A stretch of 64,000 bases of DNA from assembly GCA_025462645.1 (NCBI GenBank), contig JAOAPB010000064.1:62001-126000 (forward strand). Direction: 5' to 3'. The position numbers were made by a program, and so were the translations under genes. This document shows, in pieces, positions 27,109 through 34,556 of this stretch. Position 1 is the first letter of the stretch. The number at the start of each line of letters is the position of its first letter. The stretch is from Edaphobacter sp. (GTDB taxonomy: Bacteria > Acidobacteriota > Terriglobia > Terriglobales > Acidobacteriaceae). Below the pieces are notes generated by a model. That model had not been told where the DNA came from, searched no databases, and saw only the letters and a program-made list of their open reading frames with translations.

Positions 27109-28704
27109 GTGGCAGCGATCGCACTGAGTATTCTGATCGACGGAGCGGAACTCGAATCGAGTTGGAGCGGACGTCAAGGCACTGTACGCCGCGTGGAGGT
27201 CACCAAGGAGCTCAACCGGCACTCTTGGTGTGAGATTGAGTTCCACCAGACCGCGGATGACCGGCCACCGATCGATCGATGGATCGGGCGGTCGATCTCG
27301 CTGCAGCCTACGGCGTCGAGCACCAAGCTCTTTGGGGGCTTCGTCCTCGATGTGAGGCTGACATACGAGGCCTCCGGCAGCTTCGCGGTCATCATCAAGG
27401 CTGTGAGCGCGAGCTACAAATTCGACCTTGCGCCTCGTCATCGATACTATGGATCGCTCACTCTAGCCGATGTCGCGCAACAGATAGGGGGCGGTGAGGG
27501 GACTAACGTAACCGCGAAAACAGGTGGCGGCACGAAGGCTCCCATGGATCTGGTGCAGTGGGGCGAGACGGACTGGCACTTCCTGTGGAGGCTCTGCGAT
27601 GACTTCGGGCTTTACCTTGTGGCGACGGATGATGGTGTCCGCATCGACTCGGGCTTCTCAGAGGCCGGCCCGGATCTGCAGTGGCGCAGCGATCAGGAAA
27701 ATGGTCTTGTCGAGTTCACCGTCGGCGGCTCGCTGGACGTAGCCTCTATGGACGGCTGCCACTATGACTTCTCCACTTCAAAGAGCGAGAGCTTCCAGCA
27801 GGTGTCGCAGGACCCGGCGCTGAGCAGTGCGGCGGATACCTTTACTAGCGCCGTGAAGCAACAGTCGAAGGCGGTCTTCAAGACCGGCTATAAGCCGTGG
27901 CGCAACCGGGCGAAGTCGATTGGCGATTACCAGACCTCGCTCCAGCAGGAGGCAGAGTGGTCCATCGGCAGCCGATTGCTGTGCGAAGGAGTCAGCCGCT
28001 GTGAGGCGTTGTCTCCCGGACAGAACGTGCAGGCGAACGGCATCGTGGATGGCTCGGGCAAGTACAACATCGTGCGCGTTGTGCATCGCTGGGAGCCGGA
28101 AGGATATACCAATCAGTTTCACTGTACCCCGTGGACCAAGTATCGATCGAACCCGCATCCAACTCGACCTTGCATCGCGGGCGTCTACTCCGCGCGGGTG
28201 GTCAATATTGACGACCCGCAGCGGCAGGGCCAGGTGCAGGTGCAGTATTACTGGCAGGAGCAGGGACAGACCACATGGATACGTCACCTGACCCCCTATG
28301 CCGGTGCAGACCGCGGCCTGTTCTTCCGACCTGAGGTTGGCGATGAGGTGCTCGTCGCGTTCGAAGAGGGAGATCCGGAGAGACCCGTAATCCTGGGCTC
28401 GGCCTGGAATATGTCGGATGCCATTCCGAACGAGGAATTCTGGGGCGGGGAGACGCATGACAACGATGTGAAGCGAATCGTCACCAAGAGCGGCCATCGC
28501 ATCTCGCTCATCGACAAGCGTGGCGCCGAGTCGATCGGGATCGCGACACCTGTGCATGCGAAGTTGGTGCTGCACGAGAGATGCGAGGAGACCGGCCGTC
28601 CGGCGATCGTGATGAACGTCGAGGACGGCGACCTCATCTTCAATGCTCCTAATGGGCGCATTCATTTTCACTCAAAATACTGGTCGCGAGAAGTGGGCAA
28701 CTAA
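27109..28704 (+). CDS. vgrG: VgrG, T6SS spike protein
   Basis: A 531-residue VgrG-like tip protein, homologous to the phage gp27/gp5 spike. The N-terminal ~340 residues form the gp27/phage late control D-like part, including SYKFDLAPRHRYYGSLTLAD and APMDLVQWGETDWHFLWRLC. The gp5 OB-fold is clear at about 356-440: GVYSARVVNIDDPQRQGQVQ, then FRPEVGDEVLVAFEEGDPER and PVILGSAWN. The C-terminus is a short beta-prism stub (HRISLIDKRGAE), so any needle extension may come from the next gene. GTG 27109 is the start, 24 nt after the kinase stop. No PAAR-domain gene was seen beside it. Unknown cargo-type genes follow directly. Confidence 0.9.
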   Translation: MAAIALSILIDGAELESSWSGRQGTVRRVEVTKELNRHSWCEIEFHQTADDRPPIDRWIGRSISLQPTASSTKLFGGFVLDVRLTYEASGSFAVIIKAVSASYKFDLAPRHRYYGSLTLADVAQQIGGGEGTNVTAKTGGGTKAPMDLVQWGETDWHFLWRLCDDFGLYLVATDDGVRIDSGFSEAGPDLQWRSDQENGLVEFTVGGSLDVASMDGCHYDFSTSKSESFQQVSQDPALSSAADTFTSAVKQQSKAVFKTGYKPWRNRAKSIGDYQTSLQQEAEWSIGSRLLCEGVSRCEALSPGQNVQANGIVDGSGKYNIVRVVHRWEPEGYTNQFHCTPWTKYRSNPHPTRPCIAGVYSARVVNIDDPQRQGQVQVQYYWQEQGQTTWIRHLTPYAGADRGLFFRPEVGDEVLVAFEEGDPERPVILGSAWNMSDAIPNEEFWGGETHDNDVKRIVTKSGHRISLIDKRGAESIGIATPVHAKLVLHERCEETGRPAIVMNVEDGDLIFNAPNGRIHFHSKYWSREVGN

Positions 28705-28716
28705 GGGGAGAGATAT

Positions 28717-29907
28717 ATGGCAGTCTTCGATGGAAGTATAAAGACAGCGCGGCGCGTCAAAGATCCTGTCACCGATAGAAAGGTTATCTCGGTGGCGAGC
28801 ATTGCCTTGCCGGCGATCAATACTCCTGCCGCATTGCTATATCCAGGCACGGATGTCTCCGTAGTTCACGGCGATCAGCAACTGCACGTCGACCGGAACC
28901 GCATGATGAGGGTCGGCATGAACCAGAATGTCACGATCGGCATGAACGAGGTCTACCTGGTGGATATGAACCAGAATGTGACGGTCGTGCAGAACTACAC
29001 CAGAGACGTGATGGTGAATTCACTGATCAATACGACGGGCAACTACACGAAGAATGTGCTTAGCAACTATGTGAAAAACGTGACGGGTAGTTCGAGCAAC
29101 GCCATTACCGGGTTCTACTCGAAGATCGTGGCGCTGGACTATACGAAGACAATCGTCGGGACATCGACCAACGTCATCACCGGGATCTACAGTAAGACAG
29201 TCCATGCAAACTATCTTAAGCACGTGGGGGGCTCCTCCACGTCGACCATCGTCGGCGACTATACCAAGAGCGTCGTCTCCGATTATGTGAAGGTAGTCAC
29301 GGGTAAGTCAGACGTACAGGTAACAAGCGAGTCGACCGTGAGCTATGTTGGAAATCACAGCCGGACTTTTGGCAACGATCACAAGATGTACATCTCCGGC
29401 AAGAACACGCATACAACCATCGGCCCGACAATCCGCACAGAAATTGACGTGACGGTGACGCAGCAGATCGATAGCCACATAGATGTACACCCAACTAATT
29501 TGAACCAGGAGAAGAATCAGTGGTTCTCCACTGCAAACATGAAAGGGAACTGGCAGAAGGCCCTTAAGCTGGACTACACGACTGGCCCTGCCCTGTCGGG
29601 AGCAATTTTCAAGCTGGATACCAACATTTTTAACTATGGCGTGAACGGGACTACTAATGCGATCTTCATCGACAAATTCGACTGCGGCGTGACCGCGAAC
29701 AAAATCATTCCACAGGAAGGCAAAATTACTGGATTCAGTCAGAGAGTCGGCGTCCTCGCAGTCAAGGCATCAGTGAATACAAGCAAGGCCTGCGTTGCGA
29801 CAGTGCACGCAGGAGCCACCGGCATAAAGTTTCTCGGCGGCATCTTCCAGGCAGTTCCGGGCAAGATCCAGGCCGGAGTTACCTGGGCTATCAACCAGTT
29901 TATGTAG
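28717..29907 (+). CDS. VgrG-linked repeat protein, candidate spike extension or effector
   Basis: A 396-residue protein of unknown function, encoded 12 nt after vgrG with a good ribosome-binding site (AAGGGGAGAG). Residues ~60-90 repeat MNQNVTIGMN and MNQNVTVVQN, similar to the triple-stranded beta-prism of VgrG C-termini. Four consecutive 24-residue repeats then occupy 29041-29328, with the pattern Y-x-K-x-V-x3-Y-x-K-x-V-x-G. The repeat array suggests a trimeric fibre continuing the spike. The last ~140 residues differ (GTTNAIFIDKFDCGVT, then a Gly/Ala-rich end) and could be a toxic or attachment domain. It could be a detached VgrG tail, a VgrG-loaded effector or an adaptor; nothing in it identifies an enzyme. 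Confidence 0.55.
   Translation: MAVFDGSIKTARRVKDPVTDRKVISVASIALPAINTPAALLYPGTDVSVVHGDQQLHVDRNRMMRVGMNQNVTIGMNEVYLVDMNQNVTVVQNYTRDVMVNSLINTTGNYTKNVLSNYVKNVTGSSSNAITGFYSKIVALDYTKTIVGTSTNVITGIYSKTVHANYLKHVGGSSTSTIVGDYTKSVVSDYVKVVTGKSDVQVTSESTVSYVGNHSRTFGNDHKMYISGKNTHTTIGPTIRTEIDVTVTQQIDSHIDVHPTNLNQEKNQWFSTANMKGNWQKALKLDYTTGPALSGAIFKLDTNIFNYGVNGTTNAIFIDKFDCGVTANKIIPQEGKITGFSQRVGVLAVKASVNTSKACVATVHAGATGIKFLGGIFQAVPGKIQAGVTWAINQFM
29041..29328 (+). repeat. Four tandem 72-bp (24-residue) coding repeats
   Basis: Inside the gene after vgrG, four in-frame 24-residue units begin NYTKNVLSNY, FYSKIVALDY, IYSKTVHANY and DYTKSVVSDY, with no spacer between them. Tyr at positions 2 and 10, Lys at 4 and usually 12, and Val at 6 recur. 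The protein-level repeat is clearer than the DNA-level repeat, so selection on a structural fibre is more likely than recent slippage. Confidence 0.8.
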
Positions 29908-29919
29908 GGATAGACCAGT

Positions 29920-30912
29920 ATGCTGAAAAGCGAAGAGATATTCAGAGTAGATTCCAAGGCATTACTGCCGTGGCGCTGGGCGGAGTCGATGCGCAGTTGT
30001 TCACTTTTCTGGATTCCTGTGAACTTCAGATCGATTCCCCGAAGTCAACAGGAGTGGCTGTTGAAGTTTTTTGCCCGGTTGTCCGCTCATCTATTCGAGG
30101 CAAGCGGTCTGCAGGCAGAACATTTTATGCAGATGCAGGTCATCGACGAAAATGAGCAACTACGCAAGTCGTTTATAAATGCGATGATGAAGGAGTCTCC
30201 CATGCTGGGGCGGTGCTGGCTGCCTCGGGGAACACAGCCTATTCCGGCGTCGGACCAGGAAGTAGAGTTGCTTGCCAGCAAGAAAAAAGAGTTTCGTCCT
30301 TATGATTACGCTCATGCACAGGCATGGTGGTTTTTGGGTAGAGATGTTGACGCACTATGGGAGCGCTATTTAGGATATGGCGGGTTTACGGCCTTTTTTC
30401 TGAAGCCGCATGTGGAAGAGAATCTGGCGAGTATACCGCCCATAGCCAACACGCAGATAATTATTCCGAAATTTCTCCGCAATGATCCAGGATTAAAGGT
30501 TCTGCTCGAAGATTTCAATCCGCAGAAACCAAATCAGATTCCTGGTTTCATAAGAAACCATCGGGCTATGAGGCAGGTATTCTCTCTCTTTGAGCCAGAT
30601 ATGATGCAGCAGAATAATAATGTCTTAGCCTCTCCTTTCCGCGATCTGACTAAGGATATATTCGGGGTCGGCATACCGCGCGATCTGGAGTACGAAGGCA
30701 TACTTTTTGTGCTCCCTAAGCTTGCTTCGCAGGACTTTTTTGCTCATACGGATCAGCGGATCCGCCGCTGGTTTGAAGTCTTCGACGTGTACATCAACGA
30801 GAGCCCTGAAGACGAAGGAATCATCATGGCTTGCAAAGACGATATGGCTCCTTTGATCGCGTCGATTGTTGGGGGAATGCGCACCGAAGGCTATCGTTAC
30901 TGGGAGGGTTGA
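29920..30912 (+). CDS. Unknown VgrG-cluster protein, paralogue of the next gene
   Basis: A 330-residue soluble-looking protein with no signal peptide and no recognised domain. Its first half (LFWIPVNFRSIPRSQQEWLL) and its end (YINESPEDEGIIMACKDDM) align with the neighbouring gene at 30916 (CYFIPAPQGLRPDS; YIRESQDDGGILILSI), so the two are diverged paralogues. The 330-residue copy has an extra middle section. Position after vgrG and the repeat protein suggests an adaptor, chaperone or immunity role. Codon use is more AT-rich than in the core T6SS genes, as is common for cargo genes. Function is not inferred further. Confidence 0.55.
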   Translation: MLKSEEIFRVDSKALLPWRWAESMRSCSLFWIPVNFRSIPRSQQEWLLKFFARLSAHLFEASGLQAEHFMQMQVIDENEQLRKSFINAMMKESPMLGRCWLPRGTQPIPASDQEVELLASKKKEFRPYDYAHAQAWWFLGRDVDALWERYLGYGGFTAFFLKPHVEENLASIPPIANTQIIIPKFLRNDPGLKVLLEDFNPQKPNQIPGFIRNHRAMRQVFSLFEPDMMQQNNNVLASPFRDLTKDIFGVGIPRDLEYEGILFVLPKLASQDFFAHTDQRIRRWFEVFDVYINESPEDEGIIMACKDDMAPLIASIVGGMRTEGYRYWEG

Positions 30913-30915
30913 GCA

Positions 30916-31704
30916 TTGTCCATCAAGCGACCACCAGAGAAGGAACACACGTCACAAGACATCCGCAAATATCTTCCTGTAACGGATCTTCATTTTGAAG
31001 GATATAGCTGCGGCCTGAATTGCTACTTTATTCCAGCGCCACAGGGGTTGCGGCCTGATTCTTATGATTCGGCACGAGCGTTTTTGCTCGAACTCGTCTC
31101 TTATTTTACTTCGCGGCTCGGCTGCAATCATGAAAGCTTCATTCAGATAGGCCAGGTACGCGAACAGGCTACGACAAACCTGTTTTCTGAAAACGCGCGC
31201 AGTTGGGTGCCTGAGACAGGGCTCGGCGTATGGCCGCATCGTCCGGCGCCTCGCATGTGGGAGATGGAAGACATGGAAAACATAGAGTCAGCTATGGGAA
31301 CTGGGCCACTGTTGAATTCTGTGTTTCGTGTGACGGCTGATGCCAATACCCGCCTAGGTGCCATGACTACTATGGCCGGAACTGGATCCGGACTGCAGAT
31401 CATAAGCCACCTCGACAGCGCGAAACTTCTACGTGATATGAAAGAAGTTTTCCTGGGCTTCATCCAGGACCGCGTTTTTCGCATCTTCCCATGGTATGTT
31501 CCTCTCATTGATAATGCTGTGCTGGCGGAACCTATAGAGGCGCTTGCGGCCGATGCGATGCGCGGCATTACACTCTATATTCGCGAAAGCCAGGATGATG
31601 GCGGGATACTGATCTTGTCAATCGAACCGCTGGAAGACATATTTACGCTACTCGGCTGTAAACAAATGGAACATGAGATTAAACCCATGTGGAAATTCAG
31701 GTGA
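30916..31704 (+). CDS. Unknown VgrG-cluster protein, paralogue of the previous gene
   Basis: A 262-residue protein of unknown function that starts with TTG at 30916, 3 nt after the previous stop, with GGGAGG upstream. It shares a plan with the 29920 gene: an N-terminal FIP-containing strand followed by a helix (AFLLELVSYFTSRLGCNHES), and a C-terminal YIRESQDDGGI motif. It ends in a 4-nt overlap (GTGA) with the next gene, indicating translational coupling. No catalytic motif, membrane helix or secretion signal is visible. Adaptor or immunity functions are possible because of its place in the vgrG operon. Confidence 0.55.
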   Translation: MSIKRPPEKEHTSQDIRKYLPVTDLHFEGYSCGLNCYFIPAPQGLRPDSYDSARAFLLELVSYFTSRLGCNHESFIQIGQVREQATTNLFSENARSWVPETGLGVWPHRPAPRMWEMEDMENIESAMGTGPLLNSVFRVTADANTRLGAMTTMAGTGSGLQIISHLDSAKLLRDMKEVFLGFIQDRVFRIFPWYVPLIDNAVLAEPIEALAADAMRGITLYIRESQDDGGILILSIEPLEDIFTLLGCKQMEHEIKPMWKFR

Positions 31705-32210
31705 CTGAACAGATGTCTTCTTATCCAACCGATATTTACGTTGTGTCGCAGACAGCGCGCGAATTGACTGTTATCGACCCGTCCTCCAGTTCTTCCATCA
31801 TAGCCGGCGTTGTAACTGGACTGCTTTTCACATTGATTGCTTTAGGCACCCTACTTTTTTTGCGAAACACCGGGCGCTCCATCCATCCTCTCTTGTGGCT
31901 TCTTCCGCTGGTAGGTGTTCCATTTCTGGCCCTCGCCTTGTTAGCGTCTGTGACTACGCGCATTACTCTTTCCGCAGATGCAGGCACATTGAGCGTCCGC
32001 AAGACGCTCCTGTCGGTGCCGATAAGCTCACAGGAATATCCGCTTGCGCAGGTGCGCCTCGTCAAGGTCGGCGTTGGGGACGTCTGCCGCTTTCTTTATG
32101 TGAGCCTTGCGGACAAGCCAGCCGCAAATCTGACGGGATGCACTGATCGCACTGGATACAACGAGGTTGCCCAGGCCATGAACTCATTTCTGGACGCGAA
32201 CCGCCGGTGA
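31701..32210 (+). CDS. Small two-helix membrane protein of the vgrG cluster
   Basis: A 169-residue membrane protein of unknown function. Two hydrophobic helices are clear (IIAGVVTGLLFTLIALGTLL and LLWLLPLVGVPFLALALLA), followed by a ~90-residue beta-rich domain (ITLSADAGTLSVRKTLLSV) reminiscent of PH-like bacterial membrane domains. GTG 31701 overlaps the previous stop (GTGA), which fixes the start; alternatives are GTG 31689 and ATG 31713. It ends only 7 nt before the stop of the convergent metallophosphoesterase gene. Its location at the end of the vgrG cargo block would fit an immunity protein for a membrane-acting or periplasmic effector, but there is no direct evidence. Confidence 0.5.
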   Translation: MTEQMSSYPTDIYVVSQTARELTVIDPSSSSSIIAGVVTGLLFTLIALGTLLFLRNTGRSIHPLLWLLPLVGVPFLALALLASVTTRITLSADAGTLSVRKTLLSVPISSQEYPLAQVRLVKVGVGDVCRFLYVSLADKPAANLTGCTDRTGYNEVAQAMNSFLDANRR

Positions 32211-32217
32211 TCGCCGT

Positions 32218-32958
32218 TCAATTGCCGGACGCGAGGCGGAAGGCCAGCTCCTCAGGAAGCCCGGCCGCGAGGATTTTGTCCTGCACGGTGCGAATGTCGT
32301 AGTCGACGCGACAGAACTCAACCACCTGGATGGCTGAGTCGTAGATGCAGTATGCGGCGCGAGCGTCACCATCGCGCGGCTGTCCCACCGCGCCGGGATT
32401 CAAGAGATATTTTCGGTCCGCGACCAGCGCCATCTGGGGTGAAAGGGCATTCAGACAGGACGCCTCGAAGCCTCGCCGGTGCGGCTCTCCGACAAAGCCT
32501 CCCTGTACGTGCGTGTGGCCAAAGAAGGTCAGCAGCTCGCTCGCGCTCCGCAAGCCTGCCTCTGCTTCATGCTCGTGAAACATGTAGCGGTCCTCGTCAT
32601 CGGGAGCACCGTGCACAAGATCGAAGCCTTCCACAAGCACCGGGCCTCGTTCCAGATTGAGCAGCCACTGTCTGTGCTCGTCAAGTAGCTCTTCTCTTGT
32701 CCAGCGCGAAGAGCATTGCGCAGCGGGATTGAAGGAATCAAAAGGCGTAGCCCCGGAGCAGGCCTTGTCGTGGTTTCCTCGGACGACCACATCCGCATAG
32801 GCGCGAACCCAGGCTGTCACCTCATTTGGATTCGGTCCGTAACCCACGATGTCCCCAAGGCAGAGGACCGCCTGGTAATCTCGACCTCCCGCATCCTGCA
32901 GGACTGCGTTCAGGGCCTCCCAGTTGGCATGGATATCACTCAGTATTAGAAAACGCAA
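32218..32958 (-). CDS. Calcineurin-like metallophosphoesterase of the ubiquitin-like operon
   Basis: A 246-residue metallophosphoesterase of the YfcE/MJ0936-like group. The complete dimetal signature is present: SDIH (Asp8, His10), GDIVGYGPNP (Asp36), RGNHD (Asn62, His63), a middle HGAPDDEDRY and the C-terminal FFGHTHVQGG. It should hydrolyse a phosphomonoester or phosphodiester; the substrate is unknown. It is the last gene of the leftward five-gene operon and overlaps the E2-like gene by 23 nt, so expression is coupled. In this setting it might dephosphorylate targets of the neighbouring T6SS kinase, or act on a nucleotide; both are guesses. Confidence 0.85.
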   Translation of the reverse strand: MRFLILSDIHANWEALNAVLQDAGGRDYQAVLCLGDIVGYGPNPNEVTAWVRAYADVVVRGNHDKACSGATPFDSFNPAAQCSSRWTREELLDEHRQWLLNLERGPVLVEGFDLVHGAPDDEDRYMFHEHEAEAGLRSASELLTFFGHTHVQGGFVGEPHRRGFEASCLNALSPQMALVADRKYLLNPGAVGQPRDGDARAAYCIYDSAIQVVEFCRVDYDIRTVQDKILAAGLPEELAFRLASGN

Positions 32959-33505
32959 AGCTACTCTCGCGTGTTGCCAGGTCGTTGAGCGGAGATGAAA
33001 GCCGTCTCCTGCCGGTATGTCGCTGAGGCAGAGGTGGACGGCAACTGATGGGCAGCGTCAGGGATGGCATCGACAGCTGGTCGGATTCCCGGCACATCGA
33101 GGTAGCATCCTGCTGCATGAGATGTGCGGGGTCCCTGTTCGCAGCCTTGCCAGCCATGATGGCGCGGGTGATGAGGATAGCGTCCACGATCGTCTGTGCG
33201 GGCCTATAGTCCTGCCAGAGACAGACGAATCCTGTCGCCGGATCGACGTTGACCTGAAAGATCGGACGGACAAAATAGCCCTCCAAGGGGAGGGACGGGT
33301 AGTAGCGAGGATAAGCGTAGCGAAGCGTATGCGCGGTTTCGACCCACCGCTCGCGGCTTCCGCCGACCCATGCCGGCGACTCTCGCATGTCGATGCGAAA
33401 CTCATCCCCGGACCGGAGGATGGCGGCAAACGTTGTCCGGTTTGCATCTGCGAGAACTTCGAGCAACTGCCACTCCGTCTCGATACGTCGATTGCGAAGA
33501 TTCAT
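32936..33505 (-). CDS. E2-like ubiquitin-conjugating (UBC-fold) protein
   Basis: A 189-residue protein whose middle follows the E2/UBC plan. YAYPRYYPSLPLEGYF corresponds to the YP-x-x-P beta-meander, and FQVNVDPATGFVCLW to the HPN...G-x-x-CL active-site segment. Cys95 is the candidate thioester residue, and Asn86 aligns with the oxyanion-hole Asn of eukaryotic E2s. A following segment (DYRPAQTIVDAIL) matches the helix after the active site. The final ~50 residues are basic, Ser/Pro-rich and probably disordered. The gene starts 9 nt after the ubiquitin-like gene stops and overlaps the phosphoesterase gene. Motif and operon context together make the call strong, although overall identity to known E2s must be low. 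Confidence 0.78.
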   Translation of the reverse strand: MNLRNRRIETEWQLLEVLADANRTTFAAILRSGDEFRIDMRESPAWVGGSRERWVETAHTLRYAYPRYYPSLPLEGYFVRPIFQVNVDPATGFVCLWQDYRPAQTIVDAILITRAIMAGKAANRDPAHLMQQDATSMCRESDQLSMPSLTLPISCRPPLPQRHTGRRRLSSPLNDLATRESSFAFSNTE

Positions 33506-33514
33506 TCTGGCGCC

Positions 33515-33775
33515 TCAACCGTTCAGCACGATCGTCGACACGCGGAGGATGTCGTTGCCTCGTACGCCCTGCTCCGGCAATGGAACAGCGAAGTCGAGAG
33601 ACGAGCCATTCCAGACGACCTGCGGCTGGCCCTCGCCTTTCAGGTAGTCGCCTCGCTCCCGAAGCTCGAAGAGTATCTCGTCGAGCGTGGTGTCCAGCGT
33701 CTCATGCTCGTCGATGTCGACGTTGAACTTCTGTTCGGCCCGAACTGTGTCGAAGAGCATCTGGTATTTAGGCAT
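33515..33775 (-). CDS. Ubiquitin-like beta-grasp protein (YukD-like) with terminal Gly
   Basis: An 86-residue protein with the size and strand pattern of a ubiquitin-like beta-grasp fold: an N-terminal hairpin (YQMLFDTVRAEQKFNVDI), one helix (TLDEILFELRERGDYL) and later strands with VVWNGSSLDF and an ending of LRVSTIVLNG. The stop codon directly follows Gly86, so the C-terminus is already exposed and needs no processing. ATG 33775 is chosen because AAAGGA precedes it and the fold begins there; an ATG at 33829 would add 18 unlikely residues. It resembles YukD-like proteins more than ThiS/MoaD, which end GG. Its place between RING-like and E2-like genes argues that it is the conjugated modifier. 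Confidence 0.75.
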   Translation of the reverse strand: MPKYQMLFDTVRAEQKFNVDIDEHETLDTTLDEILFELRERGDYLKGEGQPQVVWNGSSLDFAVPLPEQGVRGNDILRVSTIVLNG

Positions 33776-33830
33776 TGCGGTTTCCTTTCGGATGGCGCGC
33801 TCTGTGATTGCGAAAGTTTCTATGCACAAC

Positions 33831-34556
33831 CTATCTGCTTATCTTTTCTCGGCGTGCTCCAATCGCCGCGTTCACGCCCGTATCAGCGCCGAGATCGGGA
33901 ACCGTCCATCCACAGCGGCTGCACTGGCCATTGTTGTCGTCCCAGCATGACCGGCAATGGCCATGCCCACAAGCCGCACAGGCCCAATGCGCTATGCGCC
34001 CATCCTCATTGCGAAGGCAAAGAGCACACCGACCGCCATACACCTGAGAACCGAAGCGCTGTCGCCACCACGGGATATCGACGGGAAGAAGCGATATCTG
34101 ATTCGCCTCGCAGAGGCTACATCGGTCGCGCTCAAACTGCCAGCAGTTCTCGCACGCGACCAACTGGCAACGCGGGCACGAAAAGAAGAGGAGCCCGCGC
34201 AAACGCACACGGCAAAGTTGGCATCTCTTTCCGCGCCTGACGATGCCGAGCGTAACCGCACCAAGCGGAAGCGTCGCGAGCAGTGGGGCTATCCAAGCCG
34301 TGGGCGGATAGACAACGTCAGACCCGGCTACTCCAAAGACAAGGCCAAGCAGGCTGGCTACCGCCGCGACAAGGGGCGGCAGATAGATATTTTCGATCTC
34401 AAGTGCAAGCACACGCATGCCAGCAAGCACGAGCACTCCGCAAAGAAAGCCACCGACAATGTTGCCGGCAAGTCCCCACCGCGTAGCGACAAGCTGCGCT
34501 GCCGCGGCAGGAATGCCGAGCGCCGCGAGAAGTGCGTTGGTGCGCAGTCGGGTCAC
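33831..34556 (-). CDS. Membrane protein with tandem RING-like zinc clusters (candidate E3)
   Basis: A 241-residue protein with hydrophobic helices in residues 8-105 (for example LPPLVAAVASLLGLVFGVAG) and a cytoplasmic-type zinc-binding half. The first cluster has Cys pairs at 112/115, 127/130, 135/138 and 146/149; the second at 177/180, 193/196, 201/204 and 212/215, with His198 and His200 nearby. Eight ligands spaced in four CxxC-type pairs fit binuclear treble-clef/RING-like domains. It overlaps the E1-like gene by 4 nt (ATGA), so production is coupled. In this operon a membrane-bound E3-type ligase or scaffold is the simplest reading. Bacterial RING domains can have other roles, so E3 activity remains unproven. 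Confidence 0.72.
   Translation of the reverse strand: MTRLRTNALLAALGIPAAAAQLVATRWGLAGNIVGGFLCGVLVLAGMRVLALEIENIYLPPLVAAVASLLGLVFGVAGSDVVYPPTAWIAPLLATLPLGAVTLGIVRRGKRCQLCRVRLRGLLFFSCPRCQLVACENCWQFERDRCSLCEANQISLLPVDIPWWRQRFGSQVYGGRCALCLRNEDGRIAHWACAACGHGHCRSCWDDNNGQCSRCGWTVPDLGADTGVNAAIGARREKISR

Noticed and set aside
29920..30912. Possible DUF3396/TsiV-type T6SS immunity protein
   Set aside because: The sequence does not show the C-terminal wording I expect for that family; only the vgrG context would support it.
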